Below, piece by piece: positions 13,733 to 21,724 of a stretch of DNA of 60,931 bases. Under the pieces are notes generated by a model. That model was given only the letters and a program-made list of their open reading frames with translations. It made no database searches and was not told the origin of the DNA. The DNA comes from a virus. The stretch is from the IMG/VR virus record IMGVR_UViG_3300013104_000026, positions 1 to 60,931 of that record, one strand, 5' to 3'. The translations under genes were made by a program, and so were the position numbers. The stretch's first letter is position 1. Every line of letters starts with the position of its first letter.

Positions 13733-15019
13733 TCAACTTTGAGCCGTGTCATTACTCTCCGGTACTTCTGGATTCGGTTTTTTAAAAAAAGCATGATTCT
13801 TATATTCCCTAGCATTATTTTCAACGTCAACATCTGCGTATCTGTCAAAAGCAGATTCAGTAGCATGGCCCGACATGGGCATTATTTTACCCTTAGGAAT
13901 TCCCGCTGCCAACATTTGTCGTATCCCGTGCCTTCGAGCTGTGTGGGACTGCATTAAATTCGCTTTTTTGACAACCTTATTAATTAAAACTCCTCCTCGT
14001 GTCTGGCTTGTCATTATCATGTCATCCAGTTTAGCCATCTCACATATTTTCTTAATAATTCTATTAAATGCGGTGGTTGTAACCTTATCAGGGAAAGCTC
14101 CATTCCGTTTTTTTAATGTTTCCTCTACCATCCAATGTAAAGGCACAACGACATGAGCTCCGGTCTTCTGTGTGGTTTTAAATATCAAACCATCCTCTAT
14201 GTTTTCTTTTCCAAGAGTACTATAATCTGACACCCTCATAGCAGTACAGGATCCAATAATGAATGAGTCTCTAACATCATTGTACATTTTTCTATGCTTG
14301 GACAGGTCCAGGTTATAGATTCGAAGTAATTCTTCATGTGTATGTGAAAACTTCTTTACCTTTTCAGGACTTACGTTAAATGAGCGAAAGTAGTTATAGG
14401 GGTTTAGTCCATCATTTTGAGCAGATGATAAGATAGCTTTCAGACCTGCTAGTATCCCTACTTTACCATTTTGAGCGTATCTAGGTTCTCCCGACTTGTT
14501 TATCTCAGAGTCAATAAAGGAGCAAAAGTTTTGTTTAAAGGACATGTCTATATCTTTAAACAAAATTGTTATTTTTTTAGTCTGACAATACCTCTTTATG
14601 CACCCCTGAGCCATCGAAGCCAATCCCCAGTCTGTCGATTTATTTGCTTTTTTTTGAGTTACGCAAAATTCCATATAATCCATAAACTCTGTTTCTTTGC
14701 TTTTCTCTTTTCGCTTTAAAGCAATATCCAGTTCGTGTTTGAGATCATCGTTTTCTGGATTGACTCCTCTGCTGAGTAAATCAGTATATATCCTTTCAAT
14801 CGAGCTTGCTATAAGAGATATTAATCTGTTTTTTTCTGGGGTATCTAGTAATCCTTTTTTATCTCGTACACGTTGTTTAGTAAATGACCAGTCATCGGGA
14901 TGAACCGATATTCCGACAGCATACTTAAAGGGCTTCGGTTTCCCGTAATAGAATACCAGGTTAACCGGGGTTGGTTTTTTTGAAGTGGTGTCTTTGAGGT
15001 AAAAATTTATTGTTGCCAT
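13733..15019 (-). CDS. int: Tyrosine recombinase integrase
   Basis: A 428-residue integrase of the Bacteroidota type. The arm-binding domain (1-90, MATINFYLKDTTSKKPTPVNL...FKYAVGISVHPDDW) is followed by a SAM-like core-binding domain (about 110-215) and the catalytic domain. Catalytic residues seen: Arg in GSCTAMRVSDYSTL, His-x-x-Arg in SHTARRHGIRQML, His in MSGHATESAF, and the Tyr nucleophile in FDRYADV. It integrates and excises the phage at attP/attB. The neighbouring 15.0-15.6 kb non-coding region probably contains attP. Confidence 0.95.
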   Translation of the reverse strand: MATINFYLKDTTSKKPTPVNLVFYYGKPKPFKYAVGISVHPDDWSFTKQRVRDKKGLLDTPEKNRLISLIASSIERIYTDLLSRGVNPENDDLKHELDIALKRKEKSKETEFMDYMEFCVTQKKANKSTDWGLASMAQGCIKRYCQTKKITILFKDIDMSFKQNFCSFIDSEINKSGEPRYAQNGKVGILAGLKAILSSAQNDGLNPYNYFRSFNVSPEKVKKFSHTHEELLRIYNLDLSKHRKMYNDVRDSFIIGSCTAMRVSDYSTLGKENIEDGLIFKTTQKTGAHVVVPLHWMVEETLKKRNGAFPDKVTTTAFNRIIKKICEMAKLDDMIMTSQTRGGVLINKVVKKANLMQSHTARRHGIRQMLAAGIPKGKIMPMSGHATESAFDRYADVDVENNAREYKNHAFFKKPNPEVPESNDTAQS

Positions 15020-15581
15020 ATACTTGCTGTTTTTTTTAACGGGGGAGGCTTGGGGGGATGGTTGGCTTTTAAAATGTTATTCTTATATTTTAATTTGTTT
15101 GGTAAATATACAGGAATAAAACTGAAATTACGCTTGTAATTACGTGATTTATAGATCAATAATATAATGTTATAAATATATTTTAAACTGTTTTATAGTC
15201 TAATTTTAATGTGAATTAAATATCAAAAGTGAATAACTCACTGAATTTTAATGAACTAAACCAATATAAACCAGATAGGGGCATGGTATAGGGAGTGTAT
15301 CGGAGGCTATTTATTTCCATTTACGTTATTTTAAATTAAAGTTAAATCAATGTAAATATATGCACTTAATTAATATCGACCATTTCTGCTAGATTTTACA
15401 GTGAAAAATAAGAGCTTAGTTAAGGCATGTTAGTAGCCAATTTCAATCAGTTAAAATCAGGAATAAAGTGTTTTAAAATAACATAAATAACTGAAAATAA
15501 GTTAGATACAAATTTAATTAAGTGTTCGGTATTGGTTATATTTGTTATACAATCATACTTCATCTATCAACTAAATCGAAC
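15020..15581. other. Non-coding region, probable attP and rightward promoter
   Basis: A 562-bp, very AT-rich stretch between the integrase start and the first rightward gene, with no credible ORF. A less AT-rich island (about 15274-15310) stands out as a possible att core, beside two direct repeats TAAACCA (15257-15263, 15267-15273) spaced exactly 10 bp, as expected for arm-type sites on one DNA face. A weak minus-strand -7 box (TATATTTA, 15110-15103) could serve the integrase. A perfect plus-strand -7 box lies at 15537-15544. No host tRNA-like sequence was recognised. Confidence 0.5.
15537..15544 (+). promoter_or_regulatory. Rightward promoter -7 element
   Basis: TATATTTG matches TAnnTTTG exactly, 38 bp before the first rightward gene. 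No good -33 element is visible at the right distance, so it may need an activator, as expected for a phage middle or late promoter. Confidence 0.5.
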
Positions 15582-15812
15582 ATGGGCATCGTCGTTGCAA
15601 AATTCAAATGTACAAGTGTAAAAGAAGTAGAGGGCGGACAAAAGTACGTCGAACTTCAAGCTACATCCGGTAAGGCCGGAGACAATAAAGACTTCACTGA
15701 TTACACTCCGTCTGGTGATATCAAAATAATGATCGCTGCCGGTGCTCCTGCGGGTAATCATTTCGCGCCAGGAAAGAAATACTTCGTTCAGTTTGATGAA
15801 ACTGCTGAATAA
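15582..15812 (+). CDS. Small conserved phage protein, beta-rich
   Basis: A 76-residue protein (MGIVVAKFKCTSVKEVE...YVELQATSGK...DYTPSGDIKIMI...FAPGKKYFVQFDETAE). The layout matches, from memory, a widespread family of short phage proteins of unknown function with a strand-rich fold and the closing pattern GKxYFVxFxE. ATG 15582 is preferred to an earlier in-frame ATG because the shared leader ACTTCATC...AACTAAATCGAAC ends directly before it. It heads the long rightward gene series. Confidence 0.75.
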   Translation: MGIVVAKFKCTSVKEVEGGQKYVELQATSGKAGDNKDFTDYTPSGDIKIMIAAGAPAGNHFAPGKKYFVQFDETAE

Positions 15813-15853
15813 TTAGATAACAACTTCTCAGGGCTGTTAGAATCGGACACCCT

Positions 15854-15875
15854 GGCAGACGGTGTGAAGTCTGCC
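15854..15875 (+). repeat. Intergenic hairpin, GGCAGAC family, copy 1
   Basis: GGCAGAC (15854-15860), an 8-nt loop and GTCTGCC (15869-15875). It shares the core CCCTGGCAGACGGT with a second intergenic hairpin at 18124-18144. Both precede a gene with the ACTTCATCAA leader. Possible processing site, attenuator or weak terminator. Confidence 0.55.
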
Positions 15876-15902
15876 ACGCCTTAACTTCATCAATCTTAAA
15901 TA

Positions 15903-16532
15903 ATGAAATCACTTGTACAACATCTATTGCAAAACAATAAAGATGAGATCCTATCAAAGTCTCTGTTGAATTGCCACTGCAAAGGCCTGCATAGTATAAT
16001 GCTTCTTGAAAGTCCCGGTAAAACAATTCGTCTTTACGTTGCAGATGTCGACCATGAGTTATGGAAGAATGATGATCGAGGATTCGACAATGGAACAATG
16101 ACATTGGGCTTTCATCCCCATCATTGCAACCTTGCTCTACACTGTGTTCACGGACTAGTGATTAACCAATCTGTTGTTAAAGATATTGATGGCCGATGGA
16201 TATTTAACCAGTTCTACTATCACAGCAAAATAAATGGATCCAGCGAAGAGTCTAGTTTTGAGAGTGAAGGGTATGTTCAATTTGAACCGTCGAGGAGATC
16301 CGCAATAGGAGCTGGCGAATCTTTGTATTTACATGCCAGTGAAATACACACAGTTTTTGTTCATGGAGGGAAGTCTGCTGCATGGTTAGTATATGAAGGG
16401 CTAGAAGATCCCGACTACATGCCTTACTGTTACTCATCCGCCGATTTAACAAACAGTAGCCTTGATGGCCTTTACCAAAAGCCTTATGAGGAAGATATTA
16501 TTCGCTTACTGAAAATTGCCAACCTTTTATAA
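15903..16532 (+). CDS. Histidine-rich, cupin-like protein (uncertain)
   Basis: A 209-residue soluble protein. A His/Cys cluster (LGFHPHHCNLALHCVHG, about 76-92) and a second His site (LHASEIHTVFVHGG, about 148-161) in a strand-rich background suggest a metal-binding cupin barrel. The reaction is not evident. The shared ACTTCATCAA leader lies 10 bp before the start. Confidence 0.6.
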   Translation: MKSLVQHLLQNNKDEILSKSLLNCHCKGLHSIMLLESPGKTIRLYVADVDHELWKNDDRGFDNGTMTLGFHPHHCNLALHCVHGLVINQSVVKDIDGRWIFNQFYYHSKINGSSEESSFESEGYVQFEPSRRSAIGAGESLYLHASEIHTVFVHGGKSAAWLVYEGLEDPDYMPYCYSSADLTNSSLDGLYQKPYEEDIIRLLKIANLL

Positions 16533-16536
16533 TACT

Positions 16537-16806
16537 ATGGCAAAGCAGAAGTGGTTATATAATCCAAGTCCTTTAATGAGAAGACAAATGTCCGAAAAAG
16601 GATTCATTATTGGCACTCCTGAATTACCTGGCGAATACATTGTAGCTATCAGAACCTACGGAATAGAGGAAGGTTACTTGGTCAAGGCACTCCACTACAA
16701 TCCAGTATTTGATAAGTGGACTTATGATGGAGGATCTAACGAAGCTGTTTTCTCAGAGTGTATCCGTGCTTACATGCCCTTACCAACTTTAACATTGCCG
16801 ACATGA
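16537..16806 (+). CDS. Unrecognised 89-residue protein
   Basis: ATG 16537 is chosen over an in-frame TTG (16516) that lies inside the previous gene. The centre (PGEYIVAIRTYGIEEGYLVKAL) is strand-rich and many Tyr/Trp residues are present. It overlaps the next gene by 4 nt. Confidence 0.6.
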   Translation: MAKQKWLYNPSPLMRRQMSEKGFIIGTPELPGEYIVAIRTYGIEEGYLVKALHYNPVFDKWTYDGGSNEAVFSECIRAYMPLPTLTLPT

Positions 16807-16994
16807 AAGTATTTAAACTAAAATCAAGCCCTGATGACAATCCTGTTTTCGGTAATTGGTCAGTGAGATTTCAAAAATTTGAGATTACGAATGAGCCGGA
16901 CATATATCCAGAAACTCAAACAATGCAAGATCGAAATTATCGAGAAGCTGAACCATGGGAGCTTGTTTCCGTCAAAATGATTATCGAAAGATGA
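16803..16994 (+). CDS. Small protein, paralogue of the 21.5-kb gene
   Basis: A 63-residue protein (MKVFKLKSSPDDNP ... WELVSVKMIIER). Its first 14 and last 12 residues closely match the protein at 21518-21724 (MKALKLKSSTDDKP ... WVTIELTIKR), so the two are duplicates. ATG 16803 overlaps the previous stop. Function unknown. Confidence 0.65.
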   Translation: MKVFKLKSSPDDNPVFGNWSVRFQKFEITNEPDIYPETQTMQDRNYREAEPWELVSVKMIIER

Positions 16995-17161
16995 AGCGCC
17001 AATACACAACCCTAACAGGAAAGCCAATATGTCGAGCCTGTGACTTTGAAGATGATAATCCTAAGTCAAAGCGAAAAATACCTCATACCTGCGGCAGAAC
17101 CGATGAGGCAGACTTAAAAAAGGAGTTAAAACAATTAAAGAATTACAAGAGAATATTTTAA
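16991..17161 (+). CDS. Small zinc-ribbon-like protein
   Basis: A 56-residue protein from ATG 16991 (ATGA overlap with the gene before). Three Cys and a His (ICRACDFEDD...IPHTCGR) could bind zinc; the C-terminus is a basic helix (ADLKKELKQLKNYKRIF). Function unknown. Confidence 0.6.
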   Translation: MKRQYTTLTGKPICRACDFEDDNPKSKRKIPHTCGRTDEADLKKELKQLKNYKRIF

Positions 17162-17172
17162 TCATCAACATC

Positions 17173-17628
17173 ATGGCAGCAGGATACATTTTAGTAACTC
17201 TATTAATTGTCGCCGTATCGATTATTGTATGGCGTTCGGTTATTTATTTCCGAGAGAAGAAAAAAACTTTGAAAACCCGAGAGTTTCGCACTTCATCGCC
17301 AGAAATAGTTCTTTCTAATAGGCGAGATAAGCCCATTAATAGCCGACCTGTTTCGGGTGGAGATAAGTCCTGGAAGGGATATCCAAGTTCTAGATATCCT
17401 AATTCGACAAATGATATTTACATGCCAGGCTACAATTCAACACAATTTGACGACACTCCACCGCCGTCTTATGTAACTAATTCAAATGAAGATTCTTTTG
17501 ATTTTGGTGGAGGATCATTTGGCGGAGGTGGCGGCGGAGGAAGTTATTCAGATGATTCAGGGTCTAGTTCCGACAGTGGAAGTTCTTACGATTCATCTGA
17601 TTCGAGTAGTTGTATCTCAAACGATTAA
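17173..17628 (+). CDS. Membrane-anchored protein with Gly/Ser-rich tail
   Basis: A 151-residue protein with an N-terminal transmembrane anchor (GYILVTLLIVAVSIIVW, about 4-20), a basic stop (REKKK), a Pro/Asn-rich middle and a low-complexity tail: a Gly run around 117-127, then Ser/Asp/Tyr repeats to about 145. The tail recalls the Gly-rich ends of TPM-type membrane proteins. Function unknown. Confidence 0.65.
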   Translation: MAAGYILVTLLIVAVSIIVWRSVIYFREKKKTLKTREFRTSSPEIVLSNRRDKPINSRPVSGGDKSWKGYPSSRYPNSTNDIYMPGYNSTQFDDTPPPSYVTNSNEDSFDFGGGSFGGGGGGGSYSDDSGSSSDSGSSYDSSDSSSCISND

Positions 17629-17653
17629 TTCATCACTTCATCAACAAATTATA

Positions 17654-17845
17654 ATGGGTAACTCAACATCCTTTCCAAATGCAGAATACGATTTAAAAAT
17701 TGGCGATAAGGTAACTATTGAATTCGTAGTAACAGAGAGACAGGATAACGCGAAGCAGCTGGTCTCAATTGATTACATAGACCTTAAAACTCACAGAGGA
17801 ATTTCAGGAGTATACCAGGTTAATAGCCTCCACATAAAACGATAA
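17654..17845 (+). CDS. Unrecognised 63-residue protein
   Basis: ATG 17654 follows the shared leader (ACTTCATCAACAAATTATA). Strand-rich (YDLKIGDKVTIEFVVTERQD, then VYQVNSLHIKR), possibly a small OB- or SH3-like fold. The following 83-residue protein has a similar strand order, so they may be distant duplicates. Confidence 0.6.
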   Translation: MGNSTSFPNAEYDLKIGDKVTIEFVVTERQDNAKQLVSIDYIDLKTHRGISGVYQVNSLHIKR

Positions 17846-17846
17846 T

Positions 17847-18098
17847 ATGTCACAAATACCAATAGAGCTATCTAATCTAGCTCCGGGACAAAGAGCCTTG
17901 GTTGAGGTAGAGATTACAGACAGCACTGACGGGTCATCTGATGTGATCTGTGTAGTATCAAGAGTTCAAAAGGAAAGTCGGGAAGAGTATTTTAAAATTC
18001 ACAGTATCCGGTTTATTGAGGATAAAAGAAAATGCCAAACAACTCCGTATGGAGAAATAATCGACATAACAACTATTAACGATCTTATTAAGAGCTAG
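17847..18098 (+). CDS. Unrecognised 83-residue protein
   Basis: It begins 1 bp after the previous gene. Strand-rich (GQRALVEVEITDSTDGS, then YFKIHSIRFIED), possibly related to its upstream neighbour. Function unknown. Confidence 0.58.
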   Translation: MSQIPIELSNLAPGQRALVEVEITDSTDGSSDVICVVSRVQKESREEYFKIHSIRFIEDKRKCQTTPYGEIIDITTINDLIKS

Positions 18099-18123
18099 GT
18101 GTCTGTATGGAGCCGCTACCCTG

Positions 18124-18144
18124 GCAGACGGTACGATAGTCTGC
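18124..18144 (+). terminator. Intergenic hairpin, GGCAGAC family, copy 2, with T-run
   Basis: GCAGAC (18124-18129), a 9-nt loop and GTCTGC (18139-18144), followed by TAATTTTTATT. The same core as the hairpin at 15854, here looking like a rho-independent terminator, 25 bp after the 18098 stop and 35 bp before the next gene. Confidence 0.6.
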
Positions 18145-18178
18145 TAATTTTTATTCCTCATCAAACTAAATCGAAATC

Positions 18179-18490
18179 ATGACAACAACACAAAGAGGTT
18201 TCTCCATTAAAGAATTCACAGACCGATACGGTGCTAAATGTTCAATACAAAAATCTAGCCTTGCATTTGAGGATTGTATTTGGCTTGGAATCGATAATCC
18301 AAACCCTCAAATAATGGCTGCGTATGCCATTAAAATGGGAATAGTTTCAGAAGATACAAAGCCCGAGGGGTGGATACCTTTTGATATACCAAAAGAGGTG
18401 ATGATCAATACCCGCATGCATTTAACCAGAGATCAAGTTAACGAGTTACTGCCAATCCTTCAAAAGTTTGTTTTAACCGGAGAAATTTAA
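18179..18490 (+). CDS. Unrecognised 103-residue protein
   Basis: Soluble, mixed alpha/beta (RGFSIKEFTDRYGAKCSIQKSS ... IWLGIDNPNPQIMAAYAIKM). The shared leader CCTCATCAA...AACTAAATCGAAATC ends at its start. The C-terminal part MHLTRDQVNELLPILQKFV is a common ending in small phage proteins. Its stop overlaps the next start (TAATG). Confidence 0.6.
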   Translation: MTTTQRGFSIKEFTDRYGAKCSIQKSSLAFEDCIWLGIDNPNPQIMAAYAIKMGIVSEDTKPEGWIPFDIPKEVMINTRMHLTRDQVNELLPILQKFVLTGEI

Positions 18491-18705
18491 TGAAAAAGAT
18501 AATAAAACAAATATTAACCCATATAAACATATCAGTATATGTGGTAGTAGCTTATGATAGTTATCGAGACTCAATAAAAGAGTGTCATGTTTATTTTGAT
18601 GAAGATTATGCACGTGATGATTACAATGCGCTTCGTAAAGTGTACACTGGTAATGATCGTGTGGCTTATTTCTCTCGTTCTATTTTACCCAAGTTCACGG
18701 CATGA
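18490..18705 (+). CDS. Unrecognised 71-residue protein
   Basis: A small protein with N-terminal basic helix and a D/Y-rich centre (VYFDEDYARDDYNALRKVYTG). It overlaps both neighbours by 1-4 nt. Function unknown. Confidence 0.55.
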   Translation: MKKIIKQILTHINISVYVVVAYDSYRDSIKECHVYFDEDYARDDYNALRKVYTGNDRVAYFSRSILPKFTA

Positions 18706-18947
18706 AAAAGACCCCGCAGGATTATAAAAAATTCATGAAGAGTTATCGTCGTATTGATAAGTTCTTGGATTGTCTATTTATTTTAGAGGCATTGGCGACC
18801 GTTATTTCATTTATAGGAGGATGGTCTGATATAAGTCTACGGGCAGCAATATCGGTAGTTGTTACTATTGCTTTTGGGACAATGTTGGTGTCTGGTAAAA
18901 ATAAGTGGATTGAAGACTATGACCACCAACATTCTGATAGGCCATGA
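18702..18947 (+). CDS. Two-pass small membrane protein
   Basis: An 81-residue protein with two hydrophobic segments (about 24-43, LFILEALATVISFIGGW; and 49-66, AAISVVVTIAFGTMLV) between charged ends. It overlaps the next membrane protein gene by ATGA. Possible holin-like topology, but it lies far from the lysis genes. Confidence 0.6.
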   Translation: MKKTPQDYKKFMKSYRRIDKFLDCLFILEALATVISFIGGWSDISLRAAISVVVTIAFGTMLVSGKNKWIEDYDHQHSDRP

Positions 18948-19222
18948 AATACATATTTTTAGCAATATGGCTACTATTGAAAGTTATTGCGTGTTTGTTC
19001 GTTTCGGCATTGTTTTATAGCCTTCTTGTGTCGGTGTTTTCAATACATTTTATCTGGTTTTTAAATTTCAAAGAAGCCCGTACAACCTTTGATATGTACT
19101 TTTCAGAGCGTAAAAACGAATCCAATCCTAAAACTTTATGCGATGTATTTGTCACGCCTTACGATTACTTTTTTGGGAAACCAGTTACAATTGAAAGTGA
19201 AGGAGTAATATCCTTTTTTTAA
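18944..19222 (+). CDS. Small membrane protein
   Basis: A 92-residue protein, hydrophobic in its first 45 residues (IWLLLKVIACLFVSALFYSL, then VFSIHFIWFLNF), probably two membrane spans, followed by a soluble tail. It pairs with the gene just before it. Confidence 0.58.
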   Translation: MKYIFLAIWLLLKVIACLFVSALFYSLLVSVFSIHFIWFLNFKEARTTFDMYFSERKNESNPKTLCDVFVTPYDYFFGKPVTIESEGVISFF

Positions 19223-19231
19223 TCATAAACC

Positions 19232-19423
19232 ATGCTAGTAGCAACCTTAATTGAAAAGCTTCAATCTATGCCTCAACATATGGAAGTATTAATCGACGTT
19301 AGTCGCCCGGGTGATATGGGTTTTTTCTTTACGATTCCGGATAAAGTAGATACTGTAAAGGATCCGTCCGGCAGTGAATTTGTCTATCTGGGATCACTGG
19401 TTGAAAATAATAACGATAATTAA
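19232..19423 (+). CDS. Unrecognised 63-residue protein
   Basis: Starts MLVATLIEKLQSMPQHMEVLIDVSR, a pattern common to small phage proteins (helix, then a MEVxID strand). Its stop overlaps the next ATG by 1 bp. Confidence 0.55.
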   Translation: MLVATLIEKLQSMPQHMEVLIDVSRPGDMGFFFTIPDKVDTVKDPSGSEFVYLGSLVENNNDN

Positions 19424-19725
19424 TGGAAACCGAAAAATTTGTTAACCAGATACACAGCCCCAAGAGAAAACTTTTAAAAGAGCTCTGGAAAGATGAGGCT
19501 TCTTGCCATGCGATATTCAAGGAGGTATTCCCAGCAGATGAGATTGAGAAGATTGTACCCGCAGCGGGCGCCATTTTAAAAGGGAAGATGGGATATGATG
19601 TATGGATTACAGCACTAGGGAATATTAAATTCTATTTGAATTACAATGATATAAAGGTCAATGTCTCAATGTTTAAATTAGTGGACCTTATCAGAGAGTT
19701 AGGATACGAACCGAAGAAGCTATGA
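19423..19725 (+). CDS. Unrecognised 100-residue protein
   Basis: Helical N-terminus (KLLKELWKDEASCHAIFKEVFP), then a strand-rich part (VWITALGNIKFYLNY). It overlaps the next gene by 4 nt. Function unknown. Confidence 0.55.
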   Translation: METEKFVNQIHSPKRKLLKELWKDEASCHAIFKEVFPADEIEKIVPAAGAILKGKMGYDVWITALGNIKFYLNYNDIKVNVSMFKLVDLIRELGYEPKKL

Positions 19726-19985
19726 CCACCGAAGAAAAGAAACAAATATACCTTGACAGGTTCCCTACGATTATTGGAAGGAGGATGTCGGAACAGTTTC
19801 AGGATGATGAATTTAGTATTCTTGGCTATTCCCTAACGAATTTGATATCATTTTTCAATTGTTGGAGTGAGACACAGGAAGGCCCAGAGTTTTGGTATGA
19901 TATACACAGGTTGTATTATAACAACGAAACCATCGAACACCAGCAGATTCTTGACATATTCCATAAGCATGGAATTAAACCGTAA
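19722..19985 (+). CDS. Unrecognised 87-residue protein
   Basis: Acidic, rich in Tyr, Phe and Trp, mostly helical (DEFSILGYSLTNLISFFNCW). No known motif. Confidence 0.55.
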   Translation: MTTEEKKQIYLDRFPTIIGRRMSEQFQDDEFSILGYSLTNLISFFNCWSETQEGPEFWYDIHRLYYNNETIEHQQILDIFHKHGIKP

Positions 19986-19997
19986 ACTATTTAACTT

Positions 19998-20264
19998 ATG
20001 ATTGTCGGTGGATATACCCTTAATCTCTATTGTGACGGTGAAGCTCACGGAAATGGTCATTTTAGTGAGTTTGCTGAGTTTTGCGATGATTCTATTAATT
20101 GTTATCGCGCTGTTAGAAAAGAAGCTCGCGAATCGGGTTGGATACTAAGAAAAGACGGATCCGCATTATGCCCAAAATGTTCCAATAAAAAAGCAAAATC
20201 GAAAGAAGTAGTTATTGAGAATAGTATTTCGATAACTGATTTGTTGGATAATTTTAGAAAATAA
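19998..20264 (+). CDS. Putative zinc-binding small protein
   Basis: An 88-residue protein with Cys and His in order: LYCDGEAHGNG, FCDDSINC, and a final CPKCSNKK knuckle (about 66-73). The pattern GW-x5-GSALCPKCS is common in short phage zinc-ribbon proteins. Function unknown. Confidence 0.6.
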   Translation: MIVGGYTLNLYCDGEAHGNGHFSEFAEFCDDSINCYRAVRKEARESGWILRKDGSALCPKCSNKKAKSKEVVIENSISITDLLDNFRK

Positions 20265-20275
20265 ATTCATAACCA

Positions 20276-20488
20276 ATGTCAACACGTCACAACGATAGAA
20301 GCGCTACTCATCCAGTCAAGCGGCTATCAGGAGAGCACCCTAAACTTGCTAAATGTCCAAAAAAGCCACGAATACTTGGACTGGCAGATATTAGAAAAAC
20401 GTTTGGAAAAGAATCATTATTAGTCAGGAAGGGCGACTTTATTTATGATGTAAGTGAGGTTCCAGAACTCTATCTGGAAGGTAAGTAA
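20276..20488 (+). CDS. Unrecognised 70-residue protein
   Basis: Basic N-terminal half with several His/Pro/Lys, followed by a short ordered part (GLADIRKTFGKESLLVRKGDF). No motif recognised. Confidence 0.5.
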   Translation: MSTRHNDRSATHPVKRLSGEHPKLAKCPKKPRILGLADIRKTFGKESLLVRKGDFIYDVSEVPELYLEGK

Positions 20489-20546
20489 GTTTTAAAACTA
20501 ATTCTTCATCAAATATCAACTTCGAACCAATAACCAATCAGAACTC

Positions 20547-20690
20547 ATGACAAAAGAACAAGAAGACAAAAAATGGTGGGGCGGAAACAATGCCCGCAAA
20601 GCTAATTTTGCTGTAATAGGAAAAAGGGAGCGCAAAGAAGCTGTTGCAGAAGTTAAGGCTAATCAAAAATGGAAGGGATATTCGCGATGA
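20547..20690 (+). CDS. 47-residue basic protein
   Basis: ATG 20547 to TGA 20690 (starts MTKEQEDKKWWGGNNARKAN), strongly charged. It follows the leader CTTCATCAA...ACTTCGAACC and overlaps the next gene start by ATGA, both of which support translation. Function unknown. Confidence 0.6.
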   Translation: MTKEQEDKKWWGGNNARKANFAVIGKRERKEAVAEVKANQKWKGYSR

Positions 20691-20884
20691 GAACATTTCA
20701 GGAGATATTTCTAGAATTACTGTCCAATACTGTTCAAATTAGCTCAGATGCTTACTTTGCTCTTTACGAAACCGCGGCAAAGATTTATGCTAAACAAGTT
20801 GCGGAGGATGTTCGGAAAAGGTGTTATTGTAATCCTTTGGTTATTTGGCGAAACGAAGAAGAAATAGAAATCATTCTGCCATGA
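20687..20884 (+). CDS. 65-residue helical protein
   Basis: ATG 20687 overlaps the previous stop; an earlier in-frame ATG (20669) lies inside that gene. Helical (FQEIFLELLSNTVQISSDAY ... AAKIYAKQVAEDV). Function unknown. Confidence 0.55.
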   Translation: MRTFQEIFLELLSNTVQISSDAYFALYETAAKIYAKQVAEDVRKRCYCNPLVIWRNEEEIEIILP

Positions 20885-21093
20885 AACCAGCTATACAATA
20901 CCTAAAAGAATCGTTTCCTGATTGGAAAGATTGGTCGGAAGGGTCGTTAGATACTCATGTTAAAGTAATGCAGGAGTATTCGATTGAAGTAGCCAGAAAG
21001 GCCATATCAAAGCTAGAAATAATTACCGTTAATTGTATGGGCGGCGAAAGGAGTGTCATTGTTAATCCAGAAAAGGAAATCGAAACACCATGA
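20881..21093 (+). CDS. 70-residue protein
   Basis: ATG 20881 overlaps the previous stop by ATGA. Starts MKPAIQYLKESFPDWKDWSEG. Helical and soluble; it overlaps the next gene by 4 nt. Confidence 0.55.
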   Translation: MKPAIQYLKESFPDWKDWSEGSLDTHVKVMQEYSIEVARKAISKLEIITVNCMGGERSVIVNPEKEIETP

Positions 21094-21326
21094 ATAAGAC
21101 AGTACAAAAATACATTACAGAGTTATTGTCTTTAATGGCAGTAAGAATACCAATGCATCCAGCGCGCCACAATCTGACTTTGAATGATAAAGGTGTTTTA
21201 ACTCTGTCGTTTATCAGTGATGAGTTTTGGCACTCCTGGGTATTTACGGAAGACGAAGAGTTAGATCCGAATCAATTAGTTGAAAAGATAATTCAGGAGT
21301 TGAACCAGGCTGGTGTTGAGATATGA
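21090..21326 (+). CDS. 78-residue acidic protein
   Basis: Mixed fold (HNLTLNDKGVLTLSFISDEF ... DPNQLVEKIIQELNQAG). The last helix is a common C-terminus in short phage proteins. ATGA overlap with the next gene. Confidence 0.55.
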   Translation: MNKTVQKYITELLSLMAVRIPMHPARHNLTLNDKGVLTLSFISDEFWHSWVFTEDEELDPNQLVEKIIQELNQAGVEI

Positions 21327-21487
21327 ATGACTTGAAAAATTTGATTCAACAATTTAGGATACCCAAAGAACAGTTGACTGACATGCAAAAATCCGAGATG
21401 CGGGCCTTGGCTCAGCGCATGATCACGGGAGGTTATATCAATTTAAAAACAACTGTAAATATGGAATTTAAGCAGTCTAAGGAATAA
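21323..21487 (+). CDS. 54-residue helical protein
   Basis: ATG 21323 overlaps the previous stop; TAA at 21485-21487. Starts MNDLKNLIQQFRIPKEQLTD, mostly helical. Its tight junctions with both neighbours support it. Confidence 0.58.
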   Translation: MNDLKNLIQQFRIPKEQLTDMQKSEMRALAQRMITGGYINLKTTVNMEFKQSKE

Positions 21488-21517
21488 TGAATGAAAAATA
21501 ATGGTCTGCCAAAAGTT

Positions 21518-21724
21518 ATGAAAGCACTAAAACTAAAATCCAGCACCGATGATAAGCCTGAATGGCTTTTGGTAGAAAATCAAACTTTGTTTACATGGCC
21601 TATTCCAACATTGTTTAATGACTCTGAAACAATTGAGGATGTGCTTCACCTTGTTGGGTCTGATTACGAAGATTTTATTTCTAATTATGAATGGGTAACA
21701 ATAGAACTAACTATCAAAAGATGA
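21518..21724 (+). CDS. Small protein, paralogue of the 16.8-kb gene
   Basis: A 68-residue protein from ATG 21518 (MKALKLKSSTDDKP...), sharing both ends with the protein at 16803-16994. An upstream in-frame ATG (21491) would add nine residues; the paralogue's start argues for 21518. It overlaps the next gene by ATGA. Confidence 0.62.
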   Translation: MKALKLKSSTDDKPEWLLVENQTLFTWPIPTLFNDSETIEDVLHLVGSDYEDFISNYEWVTIELTIKR

